This document shows positions 52,297 to 61,295 of a stretch of 64,000 nt of DNA, piece by piece. This DNA is from Alphaproteobacteria bacterium (GTDB taxonomy: Bacteria > Pseudomonadota > Alphaproteobacteria > Rhizobiales > Devosiaceae), in NCBI GenBank assembly GCA_018828145.1, contig JAHJWO010000053.1, positions 1-64,000 of the forward strand, written 5' to 3'. Numbering within the stretch: position 1 is the first letter of the stretch; each line of letters starts with the position of its first letter. The notes beneath the pieces are model-generated. The model was not told the origin of the DNA. It saw only the letters and a program-made list of their open reading frames with translations, and did no database searches. A program made the translations under genes and the position numbers.

Positions 52297-53508
52297 GTGA
52301 GTGAGTTGTCGATGAGCGGCGCGGGCCGGCGCGATTATGTGCAGCCGGTCATGGCCGGAGCGCTGGCCGCCATTGTGGGCTATGCCAGCACATTCACGCT
52401 GGTGCTGGCGGCGCTGACAGCGGCCGGGGCTTCGGCACAGCAGGCGGGGTCGGGGCTGATGTCGGTGTGCATCGCCATCGGCATCCTCAATATCGTGGTC
52501 AGTGCCCGGGTGCGGGTGCCGGTCAGCTTTGCCTGGTCGACGCCCGGGGCGGCGTTCCTGCTGACGGTGGGCGAGCCGGTGGGTGGCTTTGCGGCAGTGG
52601 CTGGGGCATTTCTGGTGGCGGCGGCACTCATCGTGCTGACGGGACTGATCAGGCCACTGGCGCGGCTGATCGGGGCGATCCCGGCGCCCATTGCCAATGC
52701 CATGCTGGCGGGCATGCTGCTGACGCTGTGCCTTGCCCCGATCAATGCGGTGGCGCAGATGCCGGCGCTGGCGCTGCCAGTGGTGCTGGCCTGGGCGATC
52801 GGCATGCGGCTGGCCCGGCGCTATGCGGTGCCCATCGCCGTGGTGGTGACGGGGATCGTGCTGGCCAGCACGACCAACCTGCCGGCGGGCGCGCTGGATG
52901 GCAGCTGGCCGAGTCTGGTGCCGGTGATGCCGGTCTTCACGCTGGATGCCATCGTGCGGATCGGGCTGCCGCTTTATATCGTCACCATGGCATCGCAGAA
53001 CCTGCCGGGGCTGGCGGTGATGCAGGCCAATGGCTTTACGCTGCGCCCGGCGCCACTGTTCGTGATGACGGGCATCGCCAGTGCGGCTACGGCATTTTTT
53101 GGCGGGATTAGCAGTAACTTAGCTGCGATCACCGCGGCCATTTGCGCGGGGCCCGAGGCGCATCCGGATAGGGAAAAGCGTTGGCCCGCGCCGGTTGCGG
53201 CGGGGTCGGTCTATCTGCTGCTGGCACCGGCGGCGAGCCTGGCGGCGGCATTCATCGCGGCTTCGCCGCCGCTGTTGATCCAGGCGGTGGCCGGGCTGGC
53301 GCTGTTGTCGAGCCTGACGGCGGCGCTTTCCGGGGCTTTGGTGTCCGAGGAGACGCGGCTGCCGGCAACGCTGACCTTTGTGACCACGGCCTCGGGCATC
53401 ACGATTGCGGGGGTGGGAGCGCCCTTCTGGGGGCTGGTGGCGGGCATCGGGATGATGGTGCTGCTGCATTTTGGCCGCAAGTCTGACGTGCAAATGAACG
53501 GGAAATGA
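52297..53508 (+). CDS. benE: BenE-family benzoate transporter
   Basis: About 403 residues with around 11-12 hydrophobic segments. BenE motifs include the N-terminal YASTFTLVLAALTAAGAS, PVSFAWSTPGAAFL, GGFAAVAGAFLVAAALIVLTGL, FGGISSNLAAITAAIC and GPEAHPDREKRW. BenE proteins import benzoate with protons. The start is probably GTG at 52297 behind GACGGGG; a GTG at 52282 and an ATG at 52312 are alternatives. It overlaps mobA by 4 bases. No benzoate dioxygenase is near. Confidence 0.88.
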   Translation: MSELSMSGAGRRDYVQPVMAGALAAIVGYASTFTLVLAALTAAGASAQQAGSGLMSVCIAIGILNIVVSARVRVPVSFAWSTPGAAFLLTVGEPVGGFAAVAGAFLVAAALIVLTGLIRPLARLIGAIPAPIANAMLAGMLLTLCLAPINAVAQMPALALPVVLAWAIGMRLARRYAVPIAVVVTGIVLASTTNLPAGALDGSWPSLVPVMPVFTLDAIVRIGLPLYIVTMASQNLPGLAVMQANGFTLRPAPLFVMTGIASAATAFFGGISSNLAAITAAICAGPEAHPDREKRWPAPVAAGSVYLLLAPAASLAAAFIAASPPLLIQAVAGLALLSSLTAALSGALVSEETRLPATLTFVTTASGITIAGVGAPFWGLVAGIGMMVLLHFGRKSDVQMNGK

Positions 53509-54116
53509 TGCCGGTTCATGCCGTCATCATCGCGGGCGGCCGCGGCGAGCGACTGGGCGGCGTGCGCAAGGCCGATTTGCGGCTGGGCGGCCGGCGGCTG
53601 GTGGACCGGGTGGCCGATGAACTTAGGCCCCTTGCCTCGCAGCTGATGCTGTCGGTCGGGCCGCATGACGATGGGCGTGGAGAGCGGACCGGTTCGATCC
53701 GGGTTACCGATCTGGCGGCGCCCGTCGGGGGACCGCTTGCGGGACTGGCGGCGGCGGTGGCGTCTCTCAAGACGCGCGGTATCGAGGATGGGGTGCTGAT
53801 CTCGGTGGCGGTGGATACGCCATTCCTGCCGGGCGACTTCTGCGCCGTGATGGTCGAGGCCATGGGCGATGGGGACGCGGCGTTTGCGGCCTGGGGCGAT
53901 GACTTCTATCCGCCCAATGCGGCGTGGCGCATCGCAGCGCTGGCAGCATTGCCGCTGGAGGTGTTGCGAGGGCATGCGCCCAAAAGCCTCAAGGCATTGC
54001 AGGAGGGGATGCGCGCGCGCCGGGTGGACTGGACCGGCCGGTCGGCGCGCAACCCCTTTGTCAACGTCAACACGCCAGCCGACCTGGTGGCGCTGGGACA
54101 CATGGCCCGGCGCTGA
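53505..54116 (+). CDS. mobA: Molybdenum cofactor guanylyltransferase
   Basis: The 203-residue nucleotidyltransferase has the GTP-binding motif IIAGGRGERLGGVRKADLRL (close to LAGGxxxRMGxxKal), the metal-binding VAVDTPFLP and a C-terminal NPFVNVNTPADL. MobA joins GMP to molybdopterin to form the guanine dinucleotide cofactor. It overlaps the BenE gene (ATGATG junction). The functional link between the two is unclear; they may simply share a promoter. Confidence 0.9.
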   Translation: MMPVHAVIIAGGRGERLGGVRKADLRLGGRRLVDRVADELRPLASQLMLSVGPHDDGRGERTGSIRVTDLAAPVGGPLAGLAAAVASLKTRGIEDGVLISVAVDTPFLPGDFCAVMVEAMGDGDAAFAAWGDDFYPPNAAWRIAALAALPLEVLRGHAPKSLKALQEGMRARRVDWTGRSARNPFVNVNTPADLVALGHMARR

Positions 54117-54193
54117 GCGGGCGGACGACAACTTATTCACACAGCGGGCAATTGGGGCTTGGCAAACCAAATCAAGTTCGCTACACGGACCTC

Positions 54194-54211
54194 GCCTTCG
54201 CAGACGAAGGC
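54194..54211 (+). other. Small hairpin between mobA and tRNA-Asn
   Basis: GCCTTCG (54194-54200) pairs with CGAAGGC (54205-54211) around a 4-base loop, 78 bases after mobA and 13 bases before the tRNA. It could end the mobA transcript or be a processing signal in the tRNA leader. No T-run is present. Confidence 0.35.
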
Positions 54212-54223
54212 ATCCGAATGTGT

Positions 54224-54299
54224 TCCGCGATAGCTCAGTTGGTAGAGCGTTCGACTGTTAATCGAATGGTCGCTGGTTCGAGTCCAGCTCGCGGAGCCA
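54224..54299 (+). tRNA. tRNA-Asn (GTT)
   Basis: The acceptor stem is TCCGCGA/TCGCGGA, the D-arm GCTCAGTTGGTAGAGC, the anticodon stem TTCGA/TCGAA with loop CTGTTAA (anticodon GTT), and the T-arm CTGGTTCGAGTCCAG. The discriminator is G and CCA is encoded at 54297-54299. No integrase or duplicated 3' end is seen nearby. Confidence 0.97.
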
Positions 54300-54409
54300 A
54301 TTCGGGATGCTCAGTTAAAGAGCCCCCAATTCCATTGCACCGACAGCCTGTTGCAAGCGCCTAGGCGCCGCGGTACGGGTGCGCATATTTCAGGCTTTTG
54401 GATCCCGCA

Positions 54410-55624
54410 ATGGACGCCCTTGCAAGCAAGGCCCCGCCGGCCGTGCGTACGTCGCACAACATCATTTTTGCCGTCAGCGCGGCGCATCTGATCAATGACC
54501 TGATCCAGTTCCTGCTGCCGGCGCTCTATCCGCTGCTCAAGGTCAATTACGAGCTCGACTATTTCCAGATCGGCCTCTTGACCCTGGCGCAGCAGATCAC
54601 CGCCTGCGTGCTGCAGCCAATCCTTGGGCTCTATGGCGACGTGAAGCCCAAGCCGTACCTGCTGGCGCTGTCGCTGGCGATTGTCGGCGTCGGCGTGCTG
54701 CTGCTGGCGACGGCGAACAGTTTTGCGCTGCTGCTGGTGGCTTCGGCGGTACTCGGCATCGGCTCGGCCCTGTTCCACCCCGAGGCGTCGCGTGTGGCGC
54801 GGCTGGCATCGGGCGGGCGGCTGGGCTTTGCGCAATCGGCCTTCCAGGTCGGCGGCAATGCGGGGACGGCCATCGGGCCGCTGGCTGCGGCGCTGATCGT
54901 GCTGCCGCTGGGCCAGGCCAGCACGGTCTGGTTTGGCTTTGTCGCCGTGCTCGGCATCATGCTGCTGACCTATGTGGGGCGCTGGTATGCGGCTCATCAG
55001 AGGCTGGCCGCGACACGGCCCGTGGTGGCGGTGATCAAACCTTCGATCTCCCGCCAGCGGCTGATCGTGGCCTTCACGGTGATCGGGGCGCTGCTGCTGA
55101 GCAAGTATGTCTATATCGAGACATTCAAGAGCTACTACACCTTCTACCTGATCGAGAAATTCGGCCTGCCGGTGCAGGATGCGCAATTCTACCTGTTCGC
55201 CTTTCTGGGCGCGATCGCGGTGGGGACGTTCTTCGGCGGGCCCATCGGGGACCGGTTCGGTCGGCTGGCCGTGATCTGGGGCTCGATCGTGGGCGCCCTG
55301 CCCTTTGCCCTGCTAATTCCCTATGCCGACCTCAACGGCACCATCGTGCTGAGCGTCGTCGTCGGGCTCATATTGTCGTCAGCTTTCTCGGCCATCGTGG
55401 TCTATGCGCAGGAACTGGTTCCGGGCAAGGTGGGCATGATTTCGGGATTTGTCTTCGGTTTTGCCTTCGGTATCGGCGCCATCGGCGCGGCCATATTGGG
55501 GGCATTGGCCGACAGAATCGGCATGGTGCAGGTGTTTGCCCTCTGCGCCTTCCTGCCCATGCTGGGTTTTCTCACCATCTTCCTGCCCAAGACGGCGGAG
55601 CTACATCGCAAGGAGCCGGCATGA
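54410..55624 (+). CDS. MFS transporter, fosmidomycin-resistance (Fsr) type
   Basis: The 404-residue protein has 12 hydrophobic segments. Fsr-type motifs include AAHLINDLIQFLLPALYPLLK near the N-terminus (split across helix 1) and LQPILGLYGDVKPKPY in loop 2-3. GSALFHPEASRVAR and FFGGPIGDRFGR in the second half are also diagnostic. Fsr proteins export fosmidomycin and are often the only drug pumps with an FHPE motif. The ATG at 54410 is likely. It overlaps the SRPBCC gene by 4 bases. Confidence 0.88.
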   Translation: MDALASKAPPAVRTSHNIIFAVSAAHLINDLIQFLLPALYPLLKVNYELDYFQIGLLTLAQQITACVLQPILGLYGDVKPKPYLLALSLAIVGVGVLLLATANSFALLLVASAVLGIGSALFHPEASRVARLASGGRLGFAQSAFQVGGNAGTAIGPLAAALIVLPLGQASTVWFGFVAVLGIMLLTYVGRWYAAHQRLAATRPVVAVIKPSISRQRLIVAFTVIGALLLSKYVYIETFKSYYTFYLIEKFGLPVQDAQFYLFAFLGAIAVGTFFGGPIGDRFGRLAVIWGSIVGALPFALLIPYADLNGTIVLSVVVGLILSSAFSAIVVYAQELVPGKVGMISGFVFGFAFGIGAIGAAILGALADRIGMVQVFALCAFLPMLGFLTIFLPKTAELHRKEPA

Positions 55625-56079
55625 GCAACGGCATGGAAATAGACGGCGAAAGCCAGATCACCCTCACCCGCACCATCGATGCCCATATCGACGACGTGTT
55701 CGCGGCCTGGACCGACCCGGCGCTGATCGAGCAGTGGCAGGCCGACGAGGCCGAACTCGATGCGTTCGAGGGCGGCGAATACAAGTTCACCACCTTTGGC
55801 GATGACGAGGACCCCGAGGACCACACGGTCAGCGGGGAAATCCTGCAATTCGTGGAAAACGAAAAGCTCGTCATGTCCTGGGTGCACCGGGACGGCGAGG
55901 ACGAGGATGCCGAGGAGCTGATCTTCGTGCTCGAAATCCTGTTCAAGGCCGTGGGCGACGACCAGACCAGCGTGACCATCACCGAGCGCGGCCTGGCGCA
56001 TGCCGATCCGGAATCGCGCATCTTTTCCATCGAGGCCTGGAGCGCGGCGCTCGAACACCTCGCCGAGGTCATGGAATAG
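55621..56079 (+). CDS. SRPBCC (AHSA1-like) domain protein
   Basis: The 152-residue, very acidic START-fold protein has the SRPBCC/AHSA1 pattern (RTIDAHIDDVFAAWTDPALIEQW, GEILQFVENEKLVMSWVH, TSVTITERGL). The hydrophobic cavity of this fold binds lipids or other ligands. The protein is co-transcribed with the MFS transporter (4-base overlap). Its role is unknown. Confidence 0.85.
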   Translation: MSNGMEIDGESQITLTRTIDAHIDDVFAAWTDPALIEQWQADEAELDAFEGGEYKFTTFGDDEDPEDHTVSGEILQFVENEKLVMSWVHRDGEDEDAEELIFVLEILFKAVGDDQTSVTITERGLAHADPESRIFSIEAWSAALEHLAEVME

Positions 56080-56129
56080 ACTGAACCATTTGCCGCTCCG
56101 GGGCGTAACGCCCCTGGAGACTCCGGCCC

Positions 56130-57536
56130 ATGACACGAACGAGCATCGTCTGGCTGCGCAACGACCTGCGCCTTGCCGATAATCCTGCACTCAGCGCAGC
56201 GGCCGAAGCGGGATCGCGGGTTGTCGCCCTCTATATCCACGAGACCACGAGCGGCGTCCGGCCCCCGGGGGCGGCCGCGCGCTGGTGGCTGCACCAGAGC
56301 CTGGTTGCCCTGGGCGCCGGACTGGCCAAGCGCGGCATTGAGCTGATGGTGCGGGACGGCGATGCGGCCAGCATCGTGCCGCAGGTCGTGTCGGAAACGG
56401 AAGCAGGCGCGGTGTTCTGGAACCGGCGCTACGCGCCGGCGGAACGGGAAGCCGATGCGGCGATCAAGGCGGGGCTGGCAGACAGCGGCGTCAGGGTCGG
56501 CTCGTTTTGCGGGCATGTGCTGGTGGAGCCCTGGGATATCGCGACGGGCCAGGGCAAGCCCTACTCGGTCTTCACGCCATTCTGGAAGACGCTGCGCGAC
56601 ATGCCGATCGCCCAGCCCCTGCCCGCGCCCAAGGCCGGAAAGGCCGTGCCGTCCAGACAGGTCGACGCGGACTACCGCCAGCCGCACTGGGCCAGCAAGC
56701 TGGCCGCACACTGGTCGATCGGCGAGGACGCGTCGCAGCAGGCGCTGAGCGCATTTCTGGACCAGGGCCTCGCCGACTATCCCGAAGGGCGGGACTTTCC
56801 GGCGCGGGCGGTGACGTCGCGGCTGTCGCCGCACCTGCGGTTCGGCGAGATCAGCCCGCGGCAAGTCTGGCACGCGGCGCAGGCGGTGGCGCATGCCGAC
56901 CCCCGGCGGCATGCTGCTGTCGACAAGTTCCTGTCGGAGCTGGCATGGCGCGACTTCAGCTATCACCAGCTCTATCACCGGCCCGACATTGCCCAGGTGC
57001 CTATGCAGGGCAAATATGCGGGCATGGACTGGCGCGACAGCGCGGAGGATCTCGCGGCCTGGCAGCAGGGGCGGACAGGCTTGCCCATCGTTGACGCCGG
57101 CATGCGCGAACTCTGGGCCACTGGATATATGCAGAACCGGGTGCGCATGCTGACGGCCTCGCTGCTGGCCAAGAACCTGCTGATCGACTGGCGGCTGGGC
57201 GAACAATGGTTCTGGGATTGCCTCGTCGATGGCGACGTGGCCAGCAACCCGGCGAGCTGGCAATGGGTGGCCGGCAGCGGGCTGGATGCAGCGCCGTATT
57301 TTCGCATCTTCAATCCGATAACCCAGGGCGAACGTTTCGACGCGGATGGCGACTATGTCCGCCGCTGGGTGCCGGAGCTGGCGGACCTGCCGGACAAGTG
57401 GATTCACCAGCCGGCCGAGGCGCCGGCCGATGTGCTGAAGCGGGCGAGTGTGCGGATCGGGGCGAGCTATCCTAAGCCGATCGTCGACCTCAAGGCGACG
57501 CGGGTGCGGGCGCTGGAGGCGGCGGGGCGGCTGTAG
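56130..57536 (+). CDS. phrB: Deoxyribodipyrimidine photolyase
   Basis: The 468-residue class I photolyase/cryptochrome-family protein repairs cyclobutane pyrimidine dimers with light. The N-terminal alpha/beta antenna domain (VWLRNDLRLADNPAL) is followed by the FAD-binding domain. That domain shows TSRLSPHLRFGEISPRQVW, WRDFSYHQL, GLPIVDAGMRELWATGYMQNRVRM (split by variable positions), GDVASNPASWQWVAGSG and FRIFNPITQGERFD. The Trp-rich region fits CPD photolyase. The antenna chromophore cannot be told. The gene lies 50 bases after the SRPBCC gene. Confidence 0.95.
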   Translation: MTRTSIVWLRNDLRLADNPALSAAAEAGSRVVALYIHETTSGVRPPGAAARWWLHQSLVALGAGLAKRGIELMVRDGDAASIVPQVVSETEAGAVFWNRRYAPAEREADAAIKAGLADSGVRVGSFCGHVLVEPWDIATGQGKPYSVFTPFWKTLRDMPIAQPLPAPKAGKAVPSRQVDADYRQPHWASKLAAHWSIGEDASQQALSAFLDQGLADYPEGRDFPARAVTSRLSPHLRFGEISPRQVWHAAQAVAHADPRRHAAVDKFLSELAWRDFSYHQLYHRPDIAQVPMQGKYAGMDWRDSAEDLAAWQQGRTGLPIVDAGMRELWATGYMQNRVRMLTASLLAKNLLIDWRLGEQWFWDCLVDGDVASNPASWQWVAGSGLDAAPYFRIFNPITQGERFDADGDYVRRWVPELADLPDKWIHQPAEAPADVLKRASVRIGASYPKPIVDLKATRVRALEAAGRL

Positions 57537-57673
57537 AGCCCCCTCACCCGTCTCGGCCTGCGGCCGATCCACCCTCTCCCACGAGGGGAGAGGGGGAACG
57601 CCACTCATGACACGGCGCGCTGCCCCCTTCTCCCCTCATGGGAGAAGGTGCCCGAAGGGCGGATGAGGGGGCT
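57537..57673. repeat. Large C/G-rich palindromic intergenic repeat
   Basis: The ends AGCCCCCTCACCCG (57537-57550) and CGGATGAGGGGGCT (57660-57673) are reverse complements with one mismatch. Inside are two hairpins, CTCTCCCACGAGGGGAGAG-like and CTTCTCCCCTCATGGGAGAAG-like. It begins one base after the photolyase stop and probably serves as a terminator as well. It is of the same class as 26270-26379 and 352-388. Confidence 0.75.
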
Positions 57674-57836
57674 GCGCAGTCAGCGGGAATGAAATTGCGC
57701 TAGAATTGGCAATGCGCATTGGCGTTGCGCCGTGCTGCTGCGCGGCGGAATGGCTTGCCGATCGTGTGGGTTAAGCCTTGTGGCGCGGGATGCCGCCACC
57801 TAACATAAGTCCTTCAAACACCTTACAGATCGATCC
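57674..57836 (+). promoter_or_regulatory. cysK: cysK upstream region with 12-bp palindrome
   Basis: This 163-base region ahead of cysK must hold its promoter. A perfect palindrome CAATGCGCATTG lies at 57710-57721, 116 bases upstream of the ATG, and is flanked by TTGCGC and GTTGCGC repeats. It may be an operator for sulfur-control of cysK. No riboswitch fold was recognised. Confidence 0.4.
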
Positions 57837-58886
57837 ATGGCCAATCATAAAGACCTCATCGCCGCCATCGGCAACACGCCGCTGATCCGCCTCAACCGCG
57901 TGTCCGAACTGACGGGCTGCGATATCTGGGGCAAGGCCGAGTTCCTCAATCCGGGCCAGTCGGTCAAGGACCGGGCCGCGCTGTTCATCATCCATGATGC
58001 GGTGAAATCGGGCGCGCTCAAGCCGGGTGGCACGGTGGTCGAGGGCACGGCAGGCAATACCGGCATCGGGCTGACGCTGGTGGCCAATTCGCTGGGCTTC
58101 AAATCGGTGATCGTGATCCCCGAGACTCAGAGCCAGGAAAAGAAGGACGCCCTGCGTCTCTATGGCGCCGAGGTCATCGAGGTGCCGGCCAAGCCCTACA
58201 AGAACCCCAATAACTACATCAAGATTTCCGGACGGCTGGCGGAAAAGCTCAATCGCGAGCTGCCGGGCGGGGCGATCTGGGCCAACCAGTTCGACAACAT
58301 CGCCAACAAGCGCGCGCATGTCGAAACCACGGGCCCCGAAATCTGGCAGCAGACCAAGGGCCGGATCGACGGCTTCATCTGCGCAGTGGGATCAGGCGGA
58401 ACGCTTGCCGGTGTGGCCGAAGCGCTGCGGGCCCGCAGCTCGGACGTCAAGATTGGACTAGCCGACCCCGAAGGCGCTGCGCTCTACAACTATTATGCGC
58501 ATGGGGAGCTGAAATCCTCGGGCAATTCGATCACCGAGGGCATCGGCCAGGGCCGGATCACCGCGAACCTGGAAGGGCTGACGATCGACAATCCCTACCA
58601 GATCCCGGATGCCGAGGCCCTGCCCTATATCTTCGACCTGCTCGAGCATGAGGGGCTGTGCCTGGGCGGCTCCAGCGCGATCAACATTGCCGGCGCCGTG
58701 CGCATGGCGCAGGACCTTGGGCCGGGCAAGACCATCGTGACGATCCTCTGCGACTACGGCAATCGCTATGCCAGCAAGATCTTCAATCCGGCCTTCCTGC
58801 AGGAAAAGGGGCTGCCGGTGCCATTGTGGATGGAAGACCGGGCGCCGATCGACATATCCAACGTGCTGGAAGCGGAGCCGGTCTAG
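57837..58886 (+). CDS. cysK: Cysteine synthase A (O-acetylserine sulfhydrylase)
   Basis: The 349-residue PLP enzyme makes cysteine from O-acetylserine and sulfide. It has the PLP lysine motif NPGQSVKDRAAL (near 40), the substrate loop EGTAGNTGIG, the phosphate loop GSGGTLAGV and the C-terminal GGSSAINIAGA serine motif. In most CysK the loop reads EPTSGNTGI; the EGTAGNTG variant is typical of the alphaproteobacterial long form, so a relaxed acetylserine or phosphoserine specificity is possible. It is convergent with the next gene. Confidence 0.92.
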   Translation: MANHKDLIAAIGNTPLIRLNRVSELTGCDIWGKAEFLNPGQSVKDRAALFIIHDAVKSGALKPGGTVVEGTAGNTGIGLTLVANSLGFKSVIVIPETQSQEKKDALRLYGAEVIEVPAKPYKNPNNYIKISGRLAEKLNRELPGGAIWANQFDNIANKRAHVETTGPEIWQQTKGRIDGFICAVGSGGTLAGVAEALRARSSDVKIGLADPEGAALYNYYAHGELKSSGNSITEGIGQGRITANLEGLTIDNPYQIPDAEALPYIFDLLEHEGLCLGGSSAINIAGAVRMAQDLGPGKTIVTILCDYGNRYASKIFNPAFLQEKGLPVPLWMEDRAPIDISNVLEAEPV

Positions 58887-58903
58887 GACCGGCCCCGCGG
58901 GCA

Positions 58904-59599
58904 TCAGGCGGCGTCAAAGAAGCCAAGATTGGTGGGACTGCGCAGGGCCTTTCCGTCCGGCGTGCTCAGCGGGGTGGTCGCGTCCACCGCCTCGAGCTCG
59001 AAGCCGCGGGCGAGGCCCCTGCCCCGTCCCTTGACGTAGAAGCCGTAATTGAGCGTCGTCGCCTCCTCGGGGATATCGAGAACGATCTGGCGCTCGGTCC
59101 AGTCCGTGTCGTCGGTCAGCGGGCCGCCCGTGGCGTAGCGCTCGAGATTTTCAAAGCGCAGCGAGCCCAGTGGACCATCGACGCGGAACCAGATGGTTAC
59201 GCCTCCATCCACCGCCACAGCCTTTAGGCTGGTGCGCAGCCGCATGCGCTGACCCCGAAAGGCCGTGGCATCGACCGACTGCATGAGGGTGCAGAAATCC
59301 TCGTTGCTGATATCGAAGGACAGCTCCGGCTTGCTCTCTATCCAGGCGGCGGCCAGCGCGCGATCGGTACCCACCCGGTACAGCCGGGGCGAGCGGCCGT
59401 CACGTATCCAGCCCTGCGGGACGACATCGCCGGCGCTGTTCACCGCGTCGATGCGCGCGCTCAGAATGTTCCAGTTGGCGAAACCAAACTGGCGCGCCAC
59501 GAGTTCAAGGCACTCGCTGTGGCTCAGCCCGACATCACGCTCGGCCAGCCCCTGTCGCAGGAGTTTGGCCATAAGCTTTGCATCCATGAAACTGTGCAT
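58904..59599 (-). CDS. Glyoxalase_8-type N-domain fused to a beta-sandwich domain
   Basis: The 231-residue protein has two parts. Residues 1-52 match the glyoxalase-related helical domain (DAKLMAKLLRQGLAERDVGLSHSECLELVARQFGFANWNIL), often found in antitoxin-like and resistance proteins. Residues 65-220 resemble the beta-sandwich C-domain found in some AraC- and GyrI-type regulators (FRGQRMRLRTSLKA, IWFRVDGPLGSLRFENL, IVLDIPEEATTLNYGFYVKGRGRG). Ligand and function are unknown. It is convergent with cysK, with a 17-base gap. Confidence 0.7.
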   Translation of the reverse strand: MHSFMDAKLMAKLLRQGLAERDVGLSHSECLELVARQFGFANWNILSARIDAVNSAGDVVPQGWIRDGRSPRLYRVGTDRALAAAWIESKPELSFDISNEDFCTLMQSVDATAFRGQRMRLRTSLKAVAVDGGVTIWFRVDGPLGSLRFENLERYATGGPLTDDTDWTERQIVLDIPEEATTLNYGFYVKGRGRGLARGFELEAVDATTPLSTPDGKALRSPTNLGFFDAA

Positions 59600-59842
59600 G
59601 GTTCAATCCTCTCTCATGGGCAAGGACCAGAAAGTCAGCGCTCGCGTTACTGACGGCTTGCCCGGTGATCGAGGTCAAACCAGCAGGATAATCGTGCATT
59701 CACCCTCCCCCAGACAGGGGTGCGAGCGGCCGGCTGCACGCGCCATGGGCAAGACTAAGCCGCGGACGAAACTTGTCAATCGCGACATTGTTCAAATGAG
59801 GCGGGCTGATAGAGTGGCGCCGCATGTTCGAGGTGGGGCGCT
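59600..59842. other. Intergenic region between divergent genes
   Basis: This 243-base region separates the Glyoxalase_8-type gene (-) and cardiolipin synthase (+). It must hold both promoters. GAGGTGGGG lies just ahead of the cls GTG. I see no strong palindrome. Confidence 0.4.
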
Positions 59843-61294
59843 GTGATCGGTATCGACGACATTCTGCGGATCATCATCGCCGACTTCCACATCGTGGCGG
59901 CGATCACGGCGGCTTTCTACCTGCTCGCCTTCGTCTGCGCGGTTCGCGAAATCATGATCTCGCGCACCTCGCAGGGCTCAATCGCCTGGATTCTGGCGCT
60001 GGCGCTGCTGCCCTTCCCGACGGCCCTGCTCTATCTCATCGTGGGCTGGAAGGCCTTCGACGACTACGCGACCGACCGCATCCGCAACGGACGCGCCGCG
60101 CGCCCGCTGCGAGCCAAGGACCTGGCGCTGATCGACCGCGAGACCAGCCACAAATGGCCGGTACAGACCAAGGTGTCGGAAGTCCCGTTCCTGAGCGGCA
60201 ACGAGGTCGAGCTGCTGGTGGATGGCAAGGCGACGTTCGACTCGATCTTTGCGGGGATCGAGACGGCAAAGCACTACCTGCTGGTGCAGTTCTACATCGT
60301 GCGCGACGACGCGCTGGGCAAGGAACTGGCGGAGCGGCTGATCGAGCGCGCCCGGGCCGGCGTGAAAGTCTATCTGCTCTATGACGATATCGGCAGCACC
60401 GGCATGCCCCGGCGCTATCGGGCGCAGCTGCGCGAAGCGGGCATCAAGGTGGCCGGCTTCAACCAGCGCCACAAGTTCATGCGGATCTATGGCCCGACGC
60501 GGATCAACTATCGCAACCACCGCAAGATCGTCGTGGTGGATGGCGAGCATGCCTGGGTGGGTGGGCATAATGTGGGCGTGGAATATCTGGGCGAGGACCC
60601 GCGCTTCGGACGCTGGCGCGATACGCATGTGCGGGTCTCGGGGCCGGCCGCGCTGGGCTGCGGGCTGCTGTTCCGGGAAGACTGGGAATGGGCCACGGGC
60701 GAGGTGTTGCCGGCGGCGCCACCGGAACATGTGGCGACGCCCGGCGAGCAATCCGTGCTGGTGATGGGGAGCGGCCCGGCCGACAAGCTGGAGGAATGCG
60801 CCATCGCCTTCACCGACATTATCGGGCGGGCGCGGGAGCGGCTGTGGATCGTCAGCCCCTATTTCGTGCCCGATACCGATATCCGTACGGCGCTGTTCGC
60901 GGCGCGGCTGCGGGGCGTGGATGTGCGAATCATGCTGCCCAATGAGCCCGACCACAAGATGGTGTGGCTGGCCAGCATTGCGCATGCCGATGCCATGGTG
61001 GAGCATGGCGTGGCGGTCTACCGCTATACTGACGGCTTCCTGCACCAGAAGGTGGTGCTGATGGATGACCAGATCGCCTCGGTGGGCAGCGTCAATTTCG
61101 ACAATCGCTCCTTTGCCATCAATTTCGAGATCACGCTGTGGTTCCCCGACAAGCAGGCCATCGACAGTGTCGAGGCGATGCTGGTGGAGGATTTCAAGCT
61201 GTGCCGGCAGGTGGATATCGCCGAGGTCCGCCAGCGTCCGCTGCCCATGCGCTTCCTGACGCAGGCGGCGCGGCTGCTATCGCCGCTGCTCTGA
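59843..61294 (+). CDS. cls: Cardiolipin synthase
   Basis: The 483-residue phospholipase-D-family membrane enzyme has two N-terminal helices (about 12-32 and 42-65). Its HKD motifs are variants: HRKIVVVDG (near 228) and HQKVVLMDD (near 403), each followed by the GG/GS-N-F element (VGGHNVG, VGSVNFDNRS). It condenses two phosphatidylglycerol molecules to cardiolipin. Translation starts at GTG behind GAGGTGGGG. Its stop and the next gene's stop are one base apart. Confidence 0.93.
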   Translation: MIGIDDILRIIIADFHIVAAITAAFYLLAFVCAVREIMISRTSQGSIAWILALALLPFPTALLYLIVGWKAFDDYATDRIRNGRAARPLRAKDLALIDRETSHKWPVQTKVSEVPFLSGNEVELLVDGKATFDSIFAGIETAKHYLLVQFYIVRDDALGKELAERLIERARAGVKVYLLYDDIGSTGMPRRYRAQLREAGIKVAGFNQRHKFMRIYGPTRINYRNHRKIVVVDGEHAWVGGHNVGVEYLGEDPRFGRWRDTHVRVSGPAALGCGLLFREDWEWATGEVLPAAPPEHVATPGEQSVLVMGSGPADKLEECAIAFTDIIGRARERLWIVSPYFVPDTDIRTALFAARLRGVDVRIMLPNEPDHKMVWLASIAHADAMVEHGVAVYRYTDGFLHQKVVLMDDQIASVGSVNFDNRSFAINFEITLWFPDKQAIDSVEAMLVEDFKLCRQVDIAEVRQRPLPMRFLTQAARLLSPLL

Positions 61295-61295
61295 G

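Noticed and set aside
54224..54299. tRNA-Asn as a possible integration site of a mobile element
   Set aside because: No integrase, direct repeat of the tRNA 3' end or change in gene style is seen on either side.
55572..57608. A 678-codon open frame on the minus strand
   Set aside because: It lies antisense to the photolyase and SRPBCC genes, which have full family motifs. It is a by-product of high GC at third positions.
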